From positions 1 to 8,551 of the forward strand of contig CALXSW010000101.1 in NCBI GenBank assembly GCA_944391255.1: 8,551 nt of DNA, written 5' to 3'. The notes below the pieces were generated by a model that saw only the letters and a list, made by a program, of their open reading frames with translations, searched no databases and was not told the origin of the DNA. Source of the stretch: an uncultured Clostridia bacterium. Lineage in GTDB: Bacteria; Bacillota; Clostridia; UBA1381. A program made the translations under genes and the position numbers. Positions 5,651 to 8,551 of the stretch are shown one piece after another (the stretch's first letter is position 1; each line of letters opens with the position of its first letter).

Positions 5651-6847
5651 TTTCTGATAATCAAATATTTTATGGTTGGTTGAGAAAAATTTGAGATTAG
5701 AATCAAAATAGAGATGGGAAGTGTTTCCTTCCGTTATTTTTTGTCCGTTTTCGATCTTATTTCGTGAATCCCATGTTGTATCGACAATTACCCAGTGATC
5801 GTTCAGATATACCTCGTTCCATGCGTGATTTGCCTCCGCGGCTGAAAGATTGTTCTCGTTCCACTTGCTGTCCGATGAGCCAAGCACGCCTAAGGCGTAA
5901 CCTGTGACGACGTTGCACGGTATGGATACTGAGCGGCAGAGCGCGGCATAAAGGTTGGCATATCCAAGGCAAACGGCGCGCTTTTCTGTCAGAACATCGC
6001 TTGCTACGTATGGAGCGTTGTTGTAGTTTTCGTATATGCTGTCCTCGTCATAGTATATATTTTCACATACCCAGTCATGTATAGCGAGAGCCTTGTCGTA
6101 GTCTGTTTCGATGCCGGCTGTGATAGATGCGGCTGTCTGGACTATCTCGTCAAGGTCTGAACAGACGGAATAAGTGCTTTTAAGAGCGGCGCTCTTTGAT
6201 TTTGGCTTTTCAAATAATTCTCTGTTGTTCTCAAATACGGGCGGCACCTCAATAGACGGCGTCCCCGTTTCGTCATACGTTATATAAATATAATTCACTA
6301 TATACCCCGTATACTGCCCGTATCTCTCCGGACCGGTAAAAACAGTGAATTGATATGATGTGTCGGGTATATCAAGTAAAGAGGCGTAGGAGCCGTCTGA
6401 GTTCGTTTCACCGGTCGCTTGATAAAGCACCTCGCCCGACTCGTCAAGAAATCTGTACACTATGTATTTTTCGGACGGTTCGTTGTTTATTCCGTATACG
6501 CTGAGCTTGTTATCGTCTGTTATCTGAACTGATATATTGCAGTCAGGATAAAACGAGAGTGCGCTGTCACTGCTGTAATATATATTATTCGCCACGTCCT
6601 CGGCTGAGATCTGGACTTCTGTGCCTTTTATCTCCGCGATTATTTCCCGTATTGTTGGAAGATGGGAAACGGCCTCATTCATATAATCTGACGCGTCGCT
6701 TATGTATTCAACAAGGAACGGATAATTTGTTTCAAGGTAGGGGATGTATTTGCCTATATCCTTGAAAAAACGCGTTTTGGCATTTATGAAAATCGCCGCA
6801 AGCAGAATGAGGACGATCAGAATGAATGTCCGCTTAAAAATTTTCAT
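5648..6847 (-). CDS. Membrane-anchored or secreted transglutaminase-like (papain-fold) protein
   Basis: This 399-residue protein begins with a short basic stretch and one hydrophobic segment (KRTFILIVLILLAAIFINA, ~5-23), an uncleaved anchor or signal peptide. A mid region (~85-195) of unknown fold follows, with a beta-rich look. The C-terminal half is a transglutaminase-like core: C293 in KRAVCLGYANLYAALC, H341 in NHAWNEVY and D356 in VIVDTTWD form the Cys-His-Asp triad. AIHDWVCENIYYD just before it is also typical. Bacterial members are usually proteases or amidases acting outside the cell and not true cross-linkers; the substrate is unknown. I place the start at 6847 because GGGAGG lies 7 nt upstream of it; an in-frame ATG 14 codons further out has no such site and would put polar residues before the anchor. 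It appears monocistronic; no clear promoter is seen. Confidence 0.88.
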   Translation of the reverse strand: MKIFKRTFILIVLILLAAIFINAKTRFFKDIGKYIPYLETNYPFLVEYISDASDYMNEAVSHLPTIREIIAEIKGTEVQISAEDVANNIYYSSDSALSFYPDCNISVQITDDNKLSVYGINNEPSEKYIVYRFLDESGEVLYQATGETNSDGSYASLLDIPDTSYQFTVFTGPERYGQYTGYIVNYIYITYDETGTPSIEVPPVFENNRELFEKPKSKSAALKSTYSVCSDLDEIVQTAASITAGIETDYDKALAIHDWVCENIYYDEDSIYENYNNAPYVASDVLTEKRAVCLGYANLYAALCRSVSIPCNVVTGYALGVLGSSDSKWNENNLSAAEANHAWNEVYLNDHWVIVDTTWDSRNKIENGQKITEGNTSHLYFDSNLKFFSTNHKIFDYQK

Positions 6848-6854
6848 TTTACAA

Positions 6855-6889
6855 CCTCCCGTGCGGCTGACAAACTTTAAATGCCGCAT
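6855..6889 (-). promoter_or_regulatory. Ribosome-binding site and adjacent inverted repeat of the transglutaminase gene
   Basis: On the minus strand GGGAGG (6855-6860) is 7 nt from the ATG at 6847 and decides the start. Immediately upstream TGCGGC (read 6888-6883) can pair with GCCGCA (read 6867-6862) around a 15-nt loop. The stem stops 1 nt before the ribosome-binding site, so it could modulate access, but the evidence is structural only. Confidence 0.5.
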
Positions 6890-6946
6890 TATCGTTGACC
6901 GTTAAATAATAATATTAAGGTCAGAGGATATATATTCCGATTAAAT

Positions 6947-6976
6947 AAAAAAGAGACGCATAATATTGCATCTCTT
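6947..6976 (-). terminator. Intrinsic terminator of the tRNA operon
   Basis: On the minus strand AAGAGATGCA (6976-6967) pairs with TGCGTCTCTT (6960-6951) over 10 bp with one G-U pair and a 6-nt loop, then TTTT and more T-rich sequence. It lies 4 nt after the 3' CCA of the last tRNA-Gly. Confidence 0.88.
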
Positions 6977-6979
6977 ATT

Positions 6980-7055
6980 TTGGAGCGGAAGACGAGATTC
7001 GAACTCGCGACGTTCACCTTGGCAAGGTGACGCTCTACCACTGAGCCACTCCCGC
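6980..7055 (-). repeat. 76-bp direct repeat, copy A (tRNA-Gly)
   Basis: This stretch is identical to 7271-7346. It covers the whole tRNA-Gly gene plus one base past the CCA; flanks differ on both sides. The repeat is explained by gene duplication and could support recombination that would delete the Cys and Phe genes between the copies. Confidence 0.95.
6981..7055 (-). tRNA. tRNA-Gly(GCC), copy 1
   Basis: A complete 75-nt cloverleaf with encoded CCA (6981-6983), U73 as usual for bacterial tRNA-Gly, anticodon GCC at 7021-7023 in loop TTGCCAA, and the T-loop TTCGAAT. It is last in the operon and identical in sequence to the first gene of the operon. Confidence 0.97.
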
Positions 7056-7058
7056 GTA

Positions 7059-7134
7059 TGGTGCCTCCGGGTGGAATCGAACCGCCGACACAGGGATTTT
7101 CAGTCCCTTGCTCTACCGACTGAGCTACAGAGGC
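7059..7134 (-). tRNA. tRNA-Phe(GAA) with a T-stem mismatch
   Basis: A 76-nt cloverleaf with encoded CCA (7059-7061), A73, acceptor GCCTCTG/CGGAGGC (one U-G pair), D-stem GCTC/GAGC, and anticodon GAA (7099-7101) in loop CTGAAAA closed by AGGGA/TCCCT. The T-stem reads GGCGG/CCACC, leaving C51 opposite A63, where a G is usual. The other stems are intact, so I call it a probably functional gene with a noted defect. It lies 3 nt upstream of the last tRNA-Gly. Confidence 0.93.
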
Positions 7135-7143
7135 ATTCTTAAG

Positions 7144-7191
7144 AAAAAAATAAAATGCCACGACCTAAACATATTCAAGCCGCAGCATCTT
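7144..7191 (-). terminator. Terminator-like hairpin with U7 tract inside the tRNA operon
   Basis: In the 60-nt spacer between tRNA-Cys and tRNA-Phe, minus-strand AAGATGCTGCGGC (7191-7179) can pair with GTCGTGGCATTTT (7164-7152) over 13 bp, with four G-U pairs and a 14-nt loop, then one A and seven T (7151-7144). The G-U pairs work only in minus-strand RNA, in line with the direction of the operon. The long loop and G-U pairs suggest partial, not full, termination. Confidence 0.55.
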
Positions 7192-7194
7192 AAC

Positions 7195-7269
<75 letters not shown>

Positions 7270-7270
7270 A

Positions 7271-7346
7271 TTGGAGCGGAAGACGAGATTCGAACTCGCG
7301 ACGTTCACCTTGGCAAGGTGACGCTCTACCACTGAGCCACTCCCGC
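7271..7346 (-). repeat. 76-bp direct repeat, copy B (tRNA-Gly)
   Basis: Identical to 6980-7055; see that entry. The two copies are 291 bp apart, start to start, and in the same orientation. Confidence 0.95.
7272..7346 (-). tRNA. tRNA-Gly(GCC), copy 2
   Basis: Identical in sequence to the copy at 6981-7055, with anticodon GCC at 7312-7314 and encoded CCA (7272-7274). It is the first gene of the minus-strand operon; its 5' end lies about 7 nt from the predicted transcription start. Confidence 0.97.
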
Positions 7347-7359
7347 ATACCGTACAATT

Positions 7360-7388
7360 ATGATACCATACACTAAAGCTTTTGTCAA
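7360..7388 (-). promoter_or_regulatory. Sigma-A promoter of the tRNA operon
   Basis: On the minus strand a perfect TTGACA (7388-7383) and TATCAT (7365-7360) are 17 nt apart, with TGG before the -10 box as an extended -10. An A-rich stretch lies upstream of the -35 box, which could act as an UP element. The predicted start near 7353 leaves a leader of only a few nucleotides before the first tRNA. Confidence 0.85.
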
Positions 7389-7457
7389 TATTTTTACCGT
7401 AAATTTGTCTGCTGAAATTTTTTCTGTTATTTTTAAGAAATTTGGTACTAAATCTAC

Positions 7458-7486
7458 TTTACATCCGTTTAAAAACAATGTAAAAT
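7458..7486 (+). promoter_or_regulatory. Candidate promoter for purL
   Basis: TTTACA (7458-7463) and TAAAAT (7481-7486) are 17 nt apart. A perfect TATAAT at 7498-7503 lacks a -35 box at the right distance. No purine riboswitch or obvious operator fits the short leader before the ATG at 7539. The divergent tRNA promoter lies about 70 bp away. Confidence 0.5.
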
Positions 7487-7538
7487 ATAGTATATATTAT
7501 AATGTCTGTTTTTACAAATTTTGAAAGGATAAGATGAT

Positions 7539-8551
7539 ATGCAACAGGTCAGAAGAATTTTTGTTGAAAAGAAAAAAGGGTTTGATATTGAAGCTCAGGG
7601 CGTACTTGCCGATCTCAAGGAAAACCTGTCAATAGGCGGTTTGACGGGCGTTAGGGTTCTAAATAGGTATGATGTGTCCGGAATTTCGGATGAGGAGTAT
7701 CTGCGCGCAAGAGGCTTAATCTTTTCTGAGCCACCTGTGGACAATGCTTACGACGAGGAGATTACAGTTCCTGCAGGCGACAAAATATTTGCTGTGGAAT
7801 ATCTGCCCGGACAATTTGACCAGCGCGCTGCAAGCTGCGCAGAATGTATTTCCATACTTACCGAAAAGGACCCGCCCTCTGTCAGGTCTGCAAAAGTTTA
7901 CATACTCTCCGGCAACATATCAGACAGCGAACTTGAAAGCATTAAAGAATATATTATTAACCCCGTTGAAGCACGCAGCGCCTCGCTTGACAAGCCTCTA
8001 TCCCTTGAGATGACAGCAAGTGTTCCCGCTGATGTTGCAGTAGTAGACGGTTTTTGTGATATGTCGGCTGAAGAATCTGATGAATTTATAAAAAAGATGG
8101 GTTTTGCTATGGATAGTGATGACCTTGCGTTCTGCCGCAATTATTTTTCCGAAACCGAAAAACGAAATCCTACAGTAACAGAACTAAGAATGATTGATAC
8201 CTACTGGTCCGATCACTGCCGGCATACCACTTTCTCTACAAAAATCAACAATGTAATTATACCTGACGGCGAGTATTCCTCGCTTATAAAAGATGCATAC
8301 AATGAGTATTTAAAAGCAAAATCTGAACTTTACGCGCCGGAGCGCGATATTTGCCTTATGAATATGGCTACAATCATCGTAAAGCAGCTTAAAAAGCGCG
8401 GGCTTTTGAAAGAAATTGATGAATCGGAAGAAATAAATGCATGCAGCATTGTTGTTCCGGTGGATGTAGATGGAAAAGACGAGGATTGGCTCATAATGTT
8501 CAAAAACGAAACGCATAACCATCCTACCGAAATAGAACCCTTCGGCGGCGC
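7539..8551 (+). CDS. purL: Phosphoribosylformylglycinamidine synthase, long single-chain PurL (3' partial)
   Basis: PurL makes formylglycinamidine ribonucleotide from FGAR, glutamine and ATP, the fourth step of purine synthesis in the cytoplasm. The frame is open from the ATG to the right edge (337 codons). Visible are an N-terminal domain starting QQVRRIFVEKKKGFD, the signature DTYWSDHCRHTTF at about 220-232, and the FGAR/ATP-binding block NETHNHPTEIEPFGG at the cut end. The long N-terminal region before YWSDHCRHTTF marks the large single-chain type found in Clostridia (about 1,200 residues), so roughly three quarters including the glutaminase domain should lie outside the window. AAAGGA (7524-7529) is 9 nt before the ATG; an ATG at 7534 is out of frame. 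Isoleucine here is mostly ATT/ATC (17 against 11 ATA by my count), unlike the ATA-rich genes to the left. Confidence 0.95.
   Translation, partial: MQQVRRIFVEKKKGFDIEAQGVLADLKENLSIGGLTGVRVLNRYDVSGISDEEYLRARGLIFSEPPVDNAYDEEITVPAGDKIFAVEYLPGQFDQRAASCAECISILTEKDPPSVRSAKVYILSGNISDSELESIKEYIINPVEARSASLDKPLSLEMTASVPADVAVVDGFCDMSAEESDEFIKKMGFAMDSDDLAFCRNYFSETEKRNPTVTELRMIDTYWSDHCRHTTFSTKINNVIIPDGEYSSLIKDAYNEYLKAKSELYAPERDICLMNMATIIVKQLKKRGLLKEIDESEEINACSIVVPVDVDGKDEDWLIMFKNETHNHPTEIEPFGG

Noticed and set aside
7410..7443. AT-rich inverted repeat (AAATTT and its copy) between the tRNA and purL promoters
   Set aside because: Repeats of A and T runs are expected by chance in sequence this AT-rich; there is no GC pairing and no associated gene end.
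7389..7538. Possible purine riboswitch or PurR operator upstream of purL
   Set aside because: The leader after the candidate promoter is only about 45 nt and AT-rich, too short for a purine aptamer, and no inverted repeat resembling a PurBox is evident.
7744..8013. Plus-strand open frame of 89 residues inside purL
   Set aside because: It lies in another frame within a confidently identified purL coding region.

Overview
This window looks like a chromosomal segment of a Bacillota genome, most likely class Clostridia. The grounds are the gene families present (IreB, a YARHG-domain envelope protein, the TIGR01212/YtqA radical SAM family, the long clostridial-type PurL), strong AAGGAG/GGAGG ribosome-binding sites, sigma-A type promoters and compact tRNA genes with encoded CCA. 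Isoleucine is mostly written ATA in the genes I read on the left side. I cannot name a genus or species. There is no sign of phage, insertion sequence, CRISPR or plasmid functions; this is mostly core genome.

Left part (1-3479, all +): the 3' portion of a surface-anchored YARHG protein with a Ser/Gly linker is followed after 2 nt by tcdA, which makes cyclic t6A in tRNA. A good promoter and a 5' hairpin then start an M16 zinc peptidase gene. ireB, the small regulator linked to the PASTA kinase pathway, has its own promoter and a strong terminator.

Middle part (3480-5647, +): a TIGR01212 radical SAM protein is followed by a two-gene unit, a SmtB-like zinc-sensor repressor and a Gph-type HAD phosphatase, joined by an ATGA overlap. 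The unit has a textbook promoter that begins inside the end of the radical SAM gene. It ends at a long hairpin that can serve as a bidirectional terminator.

Right part (5648-8551): convergent to the phosphatase lies a minus-strand gene for a membrane-anchored or secreted transglutaminase-like protein. Upstream of it, also on the minus strand, is a tRNA operon in the order Gly-Cys-Phe-Gly with its own promoter and terminator, plus an unexpected terminator-like hairpin between Cys and Phe. Divergent from the tRNA operon is the start of purL (purine synthesis), cut by the window edge.

I found no clearly new multi-gene system. The most unusual signals are the hairpin with a U7 tract inside the tRNA operon, together with a C-A mismatch in the T-stem of the tRNA-Phe just behind it, and the pairing of a zinc-type sensor with a phosphoglycolate phosphatase-like enzyme instead of a metal transporter.
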